Of a stretch of 64,000 nucleotides of DNA, positions 11,181 to 21,700 are shown piece after piece. This DNA is from Acidobacteriaceae bacterium (GTDB lineage Bacteria > Acidobacteriota > Terriglobia > Terriglobales > Acidobacteriaceae), in assembly GCA_025350325.1 (NCBI GenBank), contig JANXYB010000008.1, positions 26,599-90,598 on the forward strand, written 5' to 3'. Under the pieces are notes generated by a model. It did not search any database. It saw nothing but the letters and a program-made list of their open reading frames with translations, and had not been told where the DNA came from. The stretch's first letter is position 1, and each line of letters opens with the position of its first letter. Position numbers and translations under genes: made by a program.

Positions 11181-13046
11181 TTAAAGCTTGCAAATAAGCA
11201 GTTCGCGCTCATAGATCATTTCAGGAGGGAGATGATCGTGAAGTTCGATAAAGAGTTCCTCATGGCCGATAACTTCTTTGCGCCAGGCGGCTCGATCCAC
11301 AGCCATCAATTCATCAAATGCAGCACGTGAGAAAGCAAGGCCGTTCCAATCGAGATCTTCGTAGCGAGGGACCCAACCGATGGGTGTTTCGCGCCCGCGT
11401 CCGTGGCCTTTGACGCGTTCTATGATCCAGCGCAGTACGCGCATGTTTTCGCTGAACCCGGGCCACAGAAAATTGCCGGTTTCATCTTTGCGGAACCAAT
11501 TGACATTGAAGATGCGCGGAGTGACATCAAGGCCGCGCTGCATCTTGATCCAGTGCCGGAAATAATCGCCCATGTGATAACCGCAGAAAGGCAGCATCGC
11601 CATGGGATCGCGGCGCACTTTCCCCACTGCACCTGCGGCCGCCGCCGTCGTCTCAGACCCCATGGTCGCGCCGATATAAACCCCACTCGACCAGTTGAAT
11701 GCCTGGTAGACAAGCGGAAGCGTAGTGGAGCGGCGACCGCCGAAAATGATCGCGCTGATGGGCACGCCGTCGGGCGATTCCCAGTCGGGATCCATGGTGG
11801 GGCACTGCGCGGCGGGGGCAGTGAAGCGGCCGTTGGGGTGCGACGCAGTGGTGCCATTTTTCTTGCCGATAGCCGGCGTCCAGTGTTCTCCGCGCCAGTC
11901 GAGACACTCCGCCGGCGGTGTGTCGGTCATGCCTTCCCACCACACGCCGCCCTCCGGCGTGAGCGCGACGTTAGTGAAGATAGAGTTGCGCGAAAGGGCA
12001 GCCATGGCCGAGGGGTTGGTCTTAACGCTGGTGCCGGGAGCCACACCAAAAAAACCAGATTCAGGATTGATGGCGCGTAGACGACCGCTGGCATCGGGCC
12101 GAATCCAAGCAATATCGTCGCCGACTGTAGAAACTTTCCAACCGGGCATGCTCGGGGGCGGAATCAACATGGCAAAGTTAGTCTTGCCGCACGCGGATGG
12201 AAACGCTGCGGCCAAGTATGTTTTTTCGCCGTCTGGGCTTTCGACGCCGAGGATGAGCATGTGCTCGGCCATCCAGCCTTCGTCGCGAGCGATGTTTGAG
12301 GCTATGCGGAGCGCGAAACACTTTTTGCTGAGCAGTGCATTGCCGCCGTAGCCGGAGCCGTATGACCAGATTTCGCGCGTCTCAGGGAAATGCACGATGT
12401 ACTTAGTGTCATTGCAGGGCCAAGGCACATCTTGCTGGCCCGGTTTGAGCGGCATTCCGATCGAATGCATACACGGGACAACCCGCTTTTCGTCCTTGTC
12501 GATCTCGGCAAAAACTGGACTTCCGATGCGCGCCATAATACGCATTTGCACGACAACGTAGGGCGAATCGGTTAGCTGCACTCCGATGCCAGACAACGGT
12601 GAACCCACCGGGCCCATGCTGAAAGGAAGCACGTACATAATGCGTCCCTGCATGCAGCCTTTGAAAAGTTGCTTAAGGCGGCGGCGCATCACGTATGGGT
12701 CTTCCCAGTTGTTGGTCGGTCCTGCACTATCGCGCGAGAGGGAACAGATATAAGTACGATCTTCAACGCGCGCCACATCGCTCGGTACGGAGCGCGCATA
12801 GTAGCACCCTGGCCAGAGAGTTTGATCGAGGCGCGTGAATGTACCCGCATCTATGAGGCGTTGACAAAGGAAATCGTATTCTGCCTGAGACCCATCCACC
12901 CAATGAATCGCGTCAGGCCGGCAGAGGTCGGCCATCTTCTCGACCCAGCGAATGAGATGCCGGTTGGTGGTCGGAGGAGTGCTCAAGGATAGGTGTTCAG
13001 ACGCCAGGACGGGCGGTTTCATAGGTTTCGACGTTTGCTGCGTCAC
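11181..13046 (-). CDS. pckG: Phosphoenolpyruvate carboxykinase (GTP)
   Basis: This enzyme decarboxylates and phosphorylates oxaloacetate to phosphoenolpyruvate with GTP, the first committed step of gluconeogenesis from TCA intermediates. The 621 residues match the GTP family rather than the ATP one. The P-loop/hyper-reactive cysteine motif [13 protein letters not shown] lies near residue 286 (Cys286), and [22 protein letters not shown] and the C-terminal NWFRKDE...[11 protein letters not shown] region are all present. Length is normal. The GTG at 13046 has no strong ribosome site; an ATG eight codons later ([10 protein letters not shown]) is possible. The gene stands alone, facing gltB on the same strand across a 340-base gap. 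Confidence 0.96.
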   Translation of the reverse strand: MTQQTSKPMKPPVLASEHLSLSTPPTTNRHLIRWVEKMADLCRPDAIHWVDGSQAEYDFLCQRLIDAGTFTRLDQTLWPGCYYARSVPSDVARVEDRTYICSLSRDSAGPTNNWEDPYVMRRRLKQLFKGCMQGRIMYVLPFSMGPVGSPLSGIGVQLTDSPYVVVQMRIMARIGSPVFAEIDKDEKRVVPCMHSIGMPLKPGQQDVPWPCNDTKYIVHFPETREIWSYGSGYGGNALLSKKCFALRIASNIARDEGWMAEHMLILGVESPDGEKTYLAAAFPSACGKTNFAMLIPPPSMPGWKVSTVGDDIAWIRPDASGRLRAINPESGFFGVAPGTSVKTNPSAMAALSRNSIFTNVALTPEGGVWWEGMTDTPPAECLDWRGEHWTPAIGKKNGTTASHPNGRFTAPAAQCPTMDPDWESPDGVPISAIIFGGRRSTTLPLVYQAFNWSSGVYIGATMGSETTAAAAGAVGKVRRDPMAMLPFCGYHMGDYFRHWIKMQRGLDVTPRIFNVNWFRKDETGNFLWPGFSENMRVLRWIIERVKGHGRGRETPIGWVPRYEDLDWNGLAFSRAAFDELMAVDRAAWRKEVIGHEELFIELHDHLPPEMIYERELLICKL

Positions 13047-13186
13047 TCTTACAGGCTACTCGAAATTGTCTATAGGAGATCAGGTGTTGCTTTTTCTCCC
13101 CGAGTGCGTTGTTAGAAATGTTTTCCGGGTGCTTGATAAGTTCCTACAATAGCGCAGTATATCAGTGAGTTCGAAGCGCCTAGCAT

Positions 13187-14350
13187 CTAGAAGTCGTGGT
13201 GATGATCGACCAGGTTGGCGATGTTTTGCGAGTCGCCGCTGGGTGGATTGGCTGCCTCCGTTTGAGCGCGAAGTTTCGCCACCGCAAGCCAATTGTCTTT
13301 GTGCGCCTGGTCTGCGATCCACGGCGGCAAGGGCATGCGGAGGTAGCGGCTCAAGGCATCGGCGTAACCCTCGTAGAGCACGCGCATGTCGCGTAGACGT
13401 TCAAATGAACGCCCATCGCGGCAGACACTCACGCCACTTTCGCAGAGCAGTTTGTAAAGCTGTTCATAGCGTTCGGGTGGTAGCCGGTCGGGGCCTTGTT
13501 CCACCGGAGTGAGGGAGAAAATCTGCGCCAGATCGACCAGGGCGTGGCGCGCCATGGCGAATGTCAATTGTGCCTGGCGCGCTTCGTGTCCGCGAACGCC
13601 CGCAATGAGCAGAGCAGAGGTGTCGAGAATTGCGGTAAGCGCGCTGATCCAGCTTTGGTTAGTGTGCTGCGAACGGAAGTAGCATAGGAGAGGATAAGAG
13701 ATATGGCTCTCAAGCAGTTCTGCCGACCAGCGCTCCCACTCGACGAGTAGCTGCGACAAGGCTTGCTCGGCCCCTTGATACGAATGACGTTTCATCAACT
13801 CGGCGGCGGTCGGCGGGGAGCCGGCCCGTGCGTCCAGCAAAGAAATGGTAACTTCGCGGCGAGAAAACGCACTATAGAGAACGGGAAAATAACCCATGAC
13901 TACGGCCAGAAATCCCAGTCCGGTACCTGCTTCAAGGATGATAAAGACGCGCGCGGTTTCACTCTGCGGAGTCACATCGCCCAGGCCAAGCGTGAAGATC
14001 GTCGTCCCACTGACGTAAAGGTCTGACGCGAAACCTTTTCGCAACGTGTCGTTGAAAGGGCTGCGGAACGAATAGAAGATTAGCGCAAACCCAATCACCA
14101 TCCCGCCTGCCCATACCACGAGCAGGAAAATCAGCGATAACGGGCCGTAGAAGCTGTAGGCTGTTTCTCGTTTGCGAGGGTTGCGGAACAAGCTGGCAAA
14201 TAAGCGCCATGGCTTCCACGTGAGGCCGTAAAAGAGGCGGGTGAGCCTCAATTTCCCGGCCGCACGACGCGGCAAAATGATGGTTTGAAAGGCGTCGAGC
14301 AGTACGACGATTACACAAAATATGCCGCCCAACAGGGTCAAAAACCGCAT
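13187..14350 (-). CDS. Pore-loop potassium channel-like membrane protein
   Basis: The N-terminal half has one hydrophobic segment at residues 3-25, a second at about 72-95, then a pore-loop motif TTIFTLGLGDVTP near residue 116 and a third membrane helix (ILEAGTGLGFLAVVMGYF). The TLGLGD selectivity filter corresponds to the TVGYGD of potassium channels with V and Y replaced by L. The C-terminal 220 residues are soluble, helical and not a recognisable RCK/TrkA-N domain. Ion-channel function is inferred from the filter alone. ATG at 14350 has GGAG eight bases upstream. The gene diverges from the DUF2905 gene. Confidence 0.75.
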   Translation of the reverse strand: MRFLTLLGGIFCVIVVLLDAFQTIILPRRAAGKLRLTRLFYGLTWKPWRLFASLFRNPRKRETAYSFYGPLSLIFLLVVWAGGMVIGFALIFYSFRSPFNDTLRKGFASDLYVSGTTIFTLGLGDVTPQSETARVFIILEAGTGLGFLAVVMGYFPVLYSAFSRREVTISLLDARAGSPPTAAELMKRHSYQGAEQALSQLLVEWERWSAELLESHISYPLLCYFRSQHTNQSWISALTAILDTSALLIAGVRGHEARQAQLTFAMARHALVDLAQIFSLTPVEQGPDRLPPERYEQLYKLLCESGVSVCRDGRSFERLRDMRVLYEGYADALSRYLRMPLPPWIADQAHKDNWLAVAKLRAQTEAANPPSGDSQNIANLVDHHHDF

Positions 14351-14431
14351 CGCTCCGTCTCCAGAAGGGGCGGCACTCTTGCCTTGCCCGTAGCCTGTAT
14401 CCTAGCCGAGACGGAGAACAAACGGCGTTTC

Positions 14432-14656
14432 ATGACGGAACTGGGTAAAGCGCTTGTGACTATAGGCCTGCTGCTTGCAGTGGCAGGCGTAGCGGTGATG
14501 CTGGCCGCCCGTTTAGGCCTGACTCTTGGTCGCTTGCCCGGTGACTTCTCTCATCGCGGCAAAAACTTCGCTTTCTTCTTTCCGCTCGGCACTTCGATCC
14601 TGGTCAGCGTTATCTTGTCGGCAATCCTTTACTTGCTGTCTCGCTTCCGGCGCTGA
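14432..14656 (+). CDS. DUF2905 family small membrane protein
   Basis: 74 residues with two hydrophobic segments (about 6-28 and 49-68) joined by a loop LGRLPGDFSHRGKNFAFFFPLG. The GRLPGD...FFPLGTSI pattern is the hallmark of the DUF2905 family, whose function is unknown. The frame is open 49 codons further upstream, but those codons overlap the start of the divergent channel gene; ATG at 14432 gives the family's usual length. No partner gene is evident. Confidence 0.8.
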   Translation: MTELGKALVTIGLLLAVAGVAVMLAARLGLTLGRLPGDFSHRGKNFAFFFPLGTSILVSVILSAILYLLSRFRR

Positions 14657-14846
14657 GTGTGAAACTCGATTCAACAGCTCGCCTTAGACACGTTTGATTA
14701 AGAATCTGGGTTCACGCGCAACTTCTAATTGTGCCTCGGGTCTTATTGCAGATGGCTTGGAGTAAAAATTTTCTGCGTTACTAAATCAGAGGTTTGCGCG
14801 AATTTAGAGTGCGCTCAAGCAGCGCACCTGTCAAAGGAAGTAGAAA

Positions 14847-15248
14847 TTGAAAGCAGCAGTTCTGCCCAGAGTTCTGATAGCTGACGACGAGATCATGATT
14901 GCAGATACGCTCGCCATGATTCTGAATCAAAACGGTTACGAAGCCACAGCGGTGTACAGCGGAGAAGATGCGGTCAAGATCGCCAAAACATTCCGTCCGC
15001 GCACGCTTCTCAGTGACGTAGTCATGACCGGCATTTCTGGCATTCAAGCAGCTCTACAGATTCGCCAAATCCTTCCCCACTGCGGTATTTTGTTGTTTTC
15101 AGGCCACGGCCCTATCGCCGAGTCACTTGCCCGCGCCGTACCCGACACACAGGCTTTTGAAATACTGGCCAAGCCGGTGCACCCACGAGATCTGCTGGAG
15201 CGATTGAGAGCCCTTACTCAAACCGGGGTCAACGACGGCGCAGATTGA
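14847..15248 (+). CDS. Stand-alone response regulator receiver protein
   Basis: 133 residues make a single CheY-like receiver with no output domain. The acidic pocket is intact (Asp13, Asp14 in LIADDE), the phospho-acceptor is Asp57 in LLSDVVM, a Ser stands at the Thr/Ser switch position (LLFSGHG) and the conserved Lys is in ILAKPVHP. Such proteins act by binding partners after phosphorylation by a sensor kinase; none is encoded nearby, so the partner is unknown. The TTG at 14847 is chosen because AAAGGAAG lies seven bases upstream and the protein begins right at the receiver. Confidence 0.85.
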   Translation: MKAAVLPRVLIADDEIMIADTLAMILNQNGYEATAVYSGEDAVKIAKTFRPRTLLSDVVMTGISGIQAALQIRQILPHCGILLFSGHGPIAESLARAVPDTQAFEILAKPVHPRDLLERLRALTQTGVNDGAD

Positions 15249-15426
15249 TATGCCTTGACGTTTGCGGACCCGCGGCTCGCTGAGTCGCCCATCGTCATGT
15301 CTGATCACCACGCGCTTTTCCATCGGCACAATCAGATTCTCATCTGGACGCACGCGCCCCCGGAGACTTATTCTGGCGCTAGGGAAGCAGTTACTTTCAA
15401 CATCAAATTGACTGTTTCGCTTGCAT

Positions 15427-15503
15427 GGCCCCGTAGCTCAGGTGGATAGAGCGACGGTTTCCTAAACCGCAGGTCGGAAGTTCGAATCTTCCCGGGGTCA
15501 CCA
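15427..15503 (+). tRNA. tRNA-Arg (CCU anticodon)
   Basis: A full cloverleaf can be drawn: a 7-bp acceptor stem (GGCCCCG with CGGGGTC, one G-U), D arm GCTC/GAGC, an anticodon loop TTCCTAA giving anticodon CCT, a T arm GGAAG-TTCGAAT-CTTCC and an encoded 3' CCA. The outermost anticodon-stem pair is an A-C mismatch. It decodes AGG. It lies between the receiver gene and the cobalamin riboswitch. Confidence 0.95.
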
Positions 15504-15644
15504 TCCGCGCCAATTTCGTCTTTCTTGAACGACGCCGCGTACATCGTTCGAAACAAAGGGTTGAACAGGAACCTGCGCTAGCTGGATGTACCTAGGCCCT
15601 TCAGAGTCCGCTTTGAGCGAACCGGAGTCGATCTATTTGCCCCG

Positions 15645-15673
15645 TTGACTTGATTGCGGTTTAACGTTATAAA
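15645..15673 (+). promoter_or_regulatory. Sigma-70-type promoter of the cobalamin-riboswitch transcript
   Basis: TTGACT (15645-15650) and TATAAA (15668-15673) are separated by exactly 17 bases and lie immediately upstream of the riboswitch. Transcription would start near 15680, about 300 bases before the receptor start codon. Confidence 0.7.
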
Positions 15674-15674
15674 A

Positions 15675-15950
15675 GTTGATGACATGGAAGTCAGTTTCAT
15701 GCCATCAACGCTACCCAGACGAATGGGCAGCCTACAAACAACGTAGTCGCCAGGAGTACGGGAAGGCGGTGAATAATCCGCCACTGCCCCGCAACTGTGA
15801 GCGCCCGTTAGTGCGGTAGTTTCAGAGCCGTAACGGGAAACAGCCAGGACATTTTCCTGAGTTGAGGGAAACGTCTTCATACCACTGGAGTAGGACTCTG
15901 GGAAGGTGGCTGCAATAGGCGCAAGTCAGGAGACCGGCCCCGGGCGCTTT
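15675..15950 (+). promoter_or_regulatory. Cobalamin (B12) riboswitch
   Basis: The leader contains the conserved core of the adenosyl/hydroxocobalamin riboswitch: a GGGAAGGCGGTGAATAATCC-type segment with its CCGCC partner near 15758-15782, then CTGCCCCGCAACTGTGAGC, and the B12 box GCAAGTCAGGAGACCGGCC at about 15921-15939. A hairpin GTTGATG/CATCAAC (15675-15709) sits at the 5' end. The B12 box ends about 50 bases before the receptor start, so control of translation initiation is likely; I see no clear intrinsic terminator between them. It should switch the downstream receptor off when cobalamin is plentiful. The exact 5' boundary is not certain. Confidence 0.92.
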
Positions 15951-15987
15951 AACCGGCTTACGTTCCGAGGGGAACGGGGGAGTAATC

Positions 15988-18465
15988 GTGCACTTTATCG
16001 CGGTCCAGCGCGTCGTTTTAAAACTCGCGTTAGCAGCATCTCTTTATTGCATTTTTTCCATCACAGCCCAGGCCGCGTCCGTTCGCGGTGTTGTTACGGA
16101 TGCATCGGGCGCTAAAGTGACTGGTGCGACTGTCGGACTCATCAGCAACGGACAGATTGTTGGCTCGGCGGTCTCGAGCGCCGATGGAAGCTTTCAGATC
16201 ATGACGGGCGTTTCGGGGCGATTCTTTCTGGTCGTTTCAGCAAAGAGCTTCAGGCAACTTGAAACGCCGGGCTTCTACGCAGGGCGCCTCGATAGCGTGG
16301 AGCAAAGTGTAGTTCTTGAGCCGGAATGGGTGCGCGAATCTATCGTGGTGACAGCCACCGGCACGCCAACCCCGCAACCGCAAACCAGCGCCGCAATCAG
16401 CGTGCTGGGACCGCTTGACCTGAGCCTGCGCGAAGACCTGGTGAGCGCAATGCGGCTGATGCCGGGCACCTTTGTTGCGCAAGTCGGTCAACGCGGCGCG
16501 CAGAGTTCATTGTTTGTGCGCGGCGGCGATTCCGACGCAAACAAAATACTGGTTGACGGCGTCAGTGCGGGAGATGTGGGCGGACGATTCGATTTCGGTC
16601 CGCTATCGACGACTGCAGTGCAGAGTGCTGAGATTTATCGCGGGCCCAATACCAGCCTTTATGGGGCAGATGCCGCGAGCGGCGTCGTGAGCCTCGCAAC
16701 TCCACATGGGACTACCAGTTTTCCATCGTTGCTTTTTCACGGCGATTGGGGAAATTTCTCCACCTCTCGCGAAGAACTTGAAGCATCGGGCGCGCATAAC
16801 AAAATTGATTATTATGGAGCATTCAGTTGGCTGCAGACCGCCAATAATCTTCCCCATGACGAATACCACGTAGCCACCAGTGCGGCCAATCTTGGATGGC
16901 AACCGAACGGATCGACGCAGGTTCGAGGCACGATTCACTATGGAGTGGACGCTACGGGCGTCCCGGGCACGTGGGAGTTTCATCACCTTTCGGATCAAGC
17001 TACAGAGAAAGACCAGGACATCTATCTGAGCGCGTCGATCGACAACCAGACGACCGCAGATTTTCACAACACCGTGCGCTATGGCCTGACCCGCAAGCGC
17101 GAACAATATCATCTATGGAACCAGACGGGCACAGGTGTTTTTGACGGGTTCGGAGACAGCTTTGGCGACTTGGTGACGATCACTGGCGCTAACGGCTACT
17201 CCGTCACGGGGCGCGCTCTGATGGATTTTGCGGGCACGTATCCACAGGGCTATCAGCTCGTTTCAAATCGCGATCAGATGGTGTACCAGGGCGACTTCCG
17301 GTTCACGCCGCACCTGATAGGGCTGGTCGGATTTCAGTACGAAGACGAGCGCGGAGCCGAGCCGGGCAGTGCGTATTACAAGCCGGTCGATCGAACCAAT
17401 TACGACTATCGCGCCGCGGTCCATGGCGATTTCAAAAACCGCTTCTTTTACACCTTGGGCGGAGATCTCGAGCACTATTCGCTGTTTGGTACGCAGACAT
17501 CGCCGCGCGCCGGAGTTTCGCTCTACGCGCTGCGTCCGCGCAAGGGAATTTTCAGCGGCACGCGGTTGTTGTTCAACTACGGCGATGCGGTCCGCGAGCC
17601 GTCTCTTACCGATCAGTTCAACTCCCTCTACAATTTTCTTGAGAACAACAGCGGACAATCGACCGTGCAGCAACTGCGCATCAAGCCGCTGGCGGCACCC
17701 ACCACACGCACCTACGAAGCAGGGTTTGAGCAGGCGCTTTTCACCCAGCACCTAATCTTCCGCGCCAGCTACTTTCACAACGAGTATGGCAAGCAGATTG
17801 AATATGTAGGACTCGATCTCATTCCTGCGCTTCTACCAAATCTAACGACCGCACAACAGCAGGAGCTTACGACCGTTCTAGAACAGAACTTCGCCTACGA
17901 ACTGACGCTGAATACGGAAGCTTTTCGGGCGCAGGGTGTTGAGACGACACTTGAGAGCGGCATCGGCCGCAACGTATTCCTGCGCGGAGGCTACACGTAT
18001 CTCGATGCAGTCGTGCAGCGTTCCTTCGCAAATGCCGACGTGAACCTGCTTGGGCCAGTCCCGACATTCAATGGAATTCCGCTCGGCACCTACTCGCCAT
18101 TGCAAGGCGCTCGGCCGTTTCGCCGGCCGCCGCACACGGGCTTTTTCACGGCCACCTATGCAGCCCGGCAGATGAGTGTTGTCTTCAGTTCTGCGTTTGC
18201 CAGCCGGTCTGACGATTCAGATTTTTTGGGAGGCTACGACATCAACGGCGGCAATAGCCTGCTGTTGCCCAACCGCAACCTCGATCATGGATACGCGAAG
18301 ATCGATCTGGGTGGGAGCTATCAGTTTCTGCCTTGGTTGGGCATCTATGGCCAGGCAGAGAACCTCACCAATAATCAGCATATTGCGCCGATCGGCTACT
18401 TGAGTTTGCCGACGAATGTGCGGATCGGACTTCGCCTGCAGTGGGGCAAGGAAAAAGCACGGTGA
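15988..18465 (+). CDS. TonB-dependent outer-membrane receptor, probably for cobalamin (BtuB-like)
   Basis: An 825-residue outer-membrane receptor. A signal peptide (residues 1-28, cleavage after AQA) is followed by a carboxypeptidase-regulatory-like beta-sandwich (about 29-110), a TonB plug domain (VLVDGV-type core near ANKILVDGVSAGD, then SAEIYRGPNTSLYGADAASG) and a long beta-barrel. It ends in RLQWGKEKAR rather than a terminal aromatic. Cobalamin or a corrinoid is inferred as the cargo because the gene lies directly behind a cobalamin riboswitch; homology alone would leave the substrate open. GTG at 15988 is preceded by a strong GGGGGAG site. No BtuFCD genes lie in the window. The regulatory-like domain before the plug is common in Acidobacteriota and Bacteroidota receptors. 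Confidence 0.9.
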   Translation: MHFIAVQRVVLKLALAASLYCIFSITAQAASVRGVVTDASGAKVTGATVGLISNGQIVGSAVSSADGSFQIMTGVSGRFFLVVSAKSFRQLETPGFYAGRLDSVEQSVVLEPEWVRESIVVTATGTPTPQPQTSAAISVLGPLDLSLREDLVSAMRLMPGTFVAQVGQRGAQSSLFVRGGDSDANKILVDGVSAGDVGGRFDFGPLSTTAVQSAEIYRGPNTSLYGADAASGVVSLATPHGTTSFPSLLFHGDWGNFSTSREELEASGAHNKIDYYGAFSWLQTANNLPHDEYHVATSAANLGWQPNGSTQVRGTIHYGVDATGVPGTWEFHHLSDQATEKDQDIYLSASIDNQTTADFHNTVRYGLTRKREQYHLWNQTGTGVFDGFGDSFGDLVTITGANGYSVTGRALMDFAGTYPQGYQLVSNRDQMVYQGDFRFTPHLIGLVGFQYEDERGAEPGSAYYKPVDRTNYDYRAAVHGDFKNRFFYTLGGDLEHYSLFGTQTSPRAGVSLYALRPRKGIFSGTRLLFNYGDAVREPSLTDQFNSLYNFLENNSGQSTVQQLRIKPLAAPTTRTYEAGFEQALFTQHLIFRASYFHNEYGKQIEYVGLDLIPALLPNLTTAQQQELTTVLEQNFAYELTLNTEAFRAQGVETTLESGIGRNVFLRGGYTYLDAVVQRSFANADVNLLGPVPTFNGIPLGTYSPLQGARPFRRPPHTGFFTATYAARQMSVVFSSAFASRSDDSDFLGGYDINGGNSLLLPNRNLDHGYAKIDLGGSYQFLPWLGIYGQAENLTNNQHIAPIGYLSLPTNVRIGLRLQWGKEKAR

Positions 18466-18772
18466 ATGCTTCTCTGATTGCCACCTATCCTTTTGAACGG
18501 GGAAGGTGGCAGACGGACTGCGCATGTACTGGTAGAGCCGTTGCCAAGCAAGCCTCCTAACGATTTGTCCGAAATTTGGGCCAAAATATGAGTCTCATTC
18601 GATTTCTCTTTCTAAATCGGCAAGTCTGTCACAAACTATTCATACATTGCACTTTCCCTTGTAACCGTCTCGCCAGCAATCTATGAAAATTCTCAAATTT
18701 GGGAGCATGGCAGCAAGAACGCCCTCCCTGCAACTTCAATCCCCGGAAGTCAAAGTCAGCTGTGAGGAGAAT
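18466..18772 (+). other. Intergenic region between the two TonB-dependent receptors
   Basis: About 300 bases. It holds the likely 5' untranslated region of the next gene and a small stem (CGATTT/AAATCG around 18599-18618). A weak promoter-like pair, TTGTAA and TATGAA with 17-base spacing (near 18659-18687), precedes the start but matches the consensus poorly. No riboswitch core like the upstream one was found. Confidence 0.4.
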
Positions 18773-21700
18773 ATGGACCGACCTATTTGGAGGAGTGTCT
18801 CGCGTTGCAGCGTGTTCGTCTTCGCTGTGCTGATGTGTTCACTGCAAAGTTTTACTCAACAGACGCTAGGTTCGGTCAATGGCACTGTGGTTGATCCGTC
18901 CGGGGCTGCGGTCTCCGGCGCAACTGTGACCGTGACAAACGCAGCAATCAACGCCTCTTCAAGCACCATTACGCAGAATACCGGATTCTTCCAGATATTC
19001 AATCTGCCGGTTGGAACGTACGTCATAAAGGTCAGCCACGGAGGATTTCAAACCACCGAACTGAAGAGTGTCCCGGTGCAGGAGGCGCGTGCCACGACGG
19101 TGAACGCTGCCCTGAAGGTCGGCCAGGTGTCGGAGTCGGTCGAAGTAACAGCAACTCCGCTGTTGAATGCGACCGATACCACCAACGGGTATACGCTCGA
19201 CAGCACGCAAATCGATTTGACGCCGTTGGCGACCGGCAGCTTTACGCAGATCGCGGTTTTGTCGCCCGGCGTTAATGCAGAGCTGCTATCGAATTTGGAT
19301 TCTAACTCGGGCCTGGGTAACCAACCCATTTGGGCTAACGGGCAGCGCGATACATCGAATACGTTCCAGGTAAACGGCGTCGACTCGACCAACCTGTTCA
19401 ACGGCAAGAGTTCCTCGGGAGCCAACTCTCAGCGTTACAACTTCAACGTAGGCAGCTCGCCCACGGTCGGTGGGTCGTTTTCAGTTGGCACTTCGGTTTA
19501 TGGTTCAAACGGCAACAGTCTACCTTCTCCTCCGCCAGAGTTCACGCAGGAACTGCGTGTAAATGCCTCAATGTACGATGCGCAGCAGGGCGCCACGAGT
19601 GGCGCGCAAATTGACGTCAACACCAGCACCGGAACCAATAATTGGCACGGCCAGTTATACGGCTCCTATGCCAATAATCTGATGAACGCCTCGCCCTTCT
19701 TCTTCAATCAGGCTTATCAACTGACGCAGCAGGGGATTGGGGTCTTTCCCAAGTCGATGGTCAATCCGTGGCTTCGTCGATGGAGTTCAGGCTTAACAGC
19801 GGGTGGTCCTGTCATTAAAGACAAGCTGTTCTTTTTCGCTGCTTATCAACGACGCGTGAATGAAGACAATGCCACCGGACTCTCGGAGATGACCGTTCCT
19901 ACCGGCCTAACCAATGACCGCAGCACCGCTGGCCTTGAGAATGCTGACCTGTCATGGGGAGGCAGTGGCACCGTCCCTATCGATCCGGTTGCTGCCGCCC
20001 TATTGAATACAAAACTGCCCAATGGACAGTTTATGATTCCGTCGGCTCAGTCCAGTGCGCCTTATGAATATGGTGTGCCGAATGTGTACCTGATTGGAAC
20101 CTCCCGTCTGAACTCTGATCAGGCCAACGTTGCACTCGACTACGAGGCCACGAAGAATGATCGGGTCTCTGCAAAATACTTTTACCAGAACGCGCCCGTT
20201 ACTCGCCCCTTCGGCTACTCCAATACGGGCGGCTTTCCGATAACGCAACACAATGGCTCGCAGGTGTTTTCGCTTGGCAACACTATTTCGATCGGTCAGA
20301 AATTGAATTGGGAGCAGCGCCTCGGATTTGTCCGCATGGGTTCCTTCAGCAACTATAAGCAGACGCTCGCGGGCGGTAACATGGGTGTTTCAGCGGACCA
20401 GACAACCGGCTTGGTCCCGGGTGTTCTGCCCGGTTTGCAGATCAAGAACTTCGGCTACTTTGACCAGTACTCGCCGAGTCTCAACGTCGGCCCCTACGAC
20501 GCTTTTGTCGATATGGGCTACTACCAAAACCGCGTCAATCCTTCAACAAACGTGATCTTCACGGCAGGGAGGCACACGATCGTCGCCGGTGGCGGTTACA
20601 GCTATACGCAGCTGAATATCACCAACAATCGCAATGGATTTGCCGAGGTTAATGTCGACGGCTTTGACAGCTTTTTGCAGGGGTTAGTGCGCAGCTCAAA
20701 TGTTCTTCAAAGCATCGATCCCACCACGAAACGCAACAATGCTGATCGCTACTATCGTACTAATGAGTTCAGCGGCTACGTGCAGGATAAGTGGCAGGCC
20801 CTTACCAATCTAAGCATCACCGCCGGTGTTCGTTTTGACTACCATGGGGGAATGACGGAAAAGTTCGGCGACATGTTCAATTTCGATCCGTCGAGGTACA
20901 ACGTCACCGGCACCGCTACAACAGGATTTAACGTTGTCAATTCTGGATTCGTCATTGCAGGTAACAACAAGCAGAACCCCACGAAAGGCGTTTCAGCATC
21001 AACCCTGAATGGACGTCAGTGGGGAATCTCTCCTCGGCTTGGCTTTGCCTGGGCTCCAAAAGCCTTTCACAGCAACCTTGTCATCAATGGCGGCGCCGGA
21101 ATCTACTATGACCGCGGCGAACTCTTTAGCTATCTCTCACAGCCGGCGGGCGGTTCGATCGGTGGTCCGTTTGGCGTAACTGAATCTTCCCCACTGGTCA
21201 GCAACGCTACGGGAAACACGGATCAAAGTTCTGGTCTGACATTGGCCAATCCTTTGGGAAATTTGGCTTTCAGTACGCCAGCGCAGGGCGGCATCTATAC
21301 GCAGCCGAGTTCAGATCCAAGCGTTGTGGGCCAAGCCTTGCAGGCCCAGTTGAACGAGATGACAGGAGCGCCGGGTTCGGGATTTTTCTCCCAATTCGGT
21401 AAAAACTGTAGTGGCCTACAAAGTCAGGAAGGATACTTCCTGTGTACCTCACCGCTGAACTTCGGTATTTACGACAAGAACAACGTTCTGCCCTACACCA
21501 TGAACTACACCTTGAATGTGCAATGGCAGCCGAGACACGACTTGGCTATCAACCTCGGGTATACCGGAAATCGCGGACGTCATTCGGTGATTCCAATTCC
21601 GATCAATGAGCCGGGGATTGCAACGTCGGCCAATCCGATCTGGGGCGAGACCTCGACGTACGGCCTTGAAGTCATGAATCAGAATAATGAGGTGGGCGTT

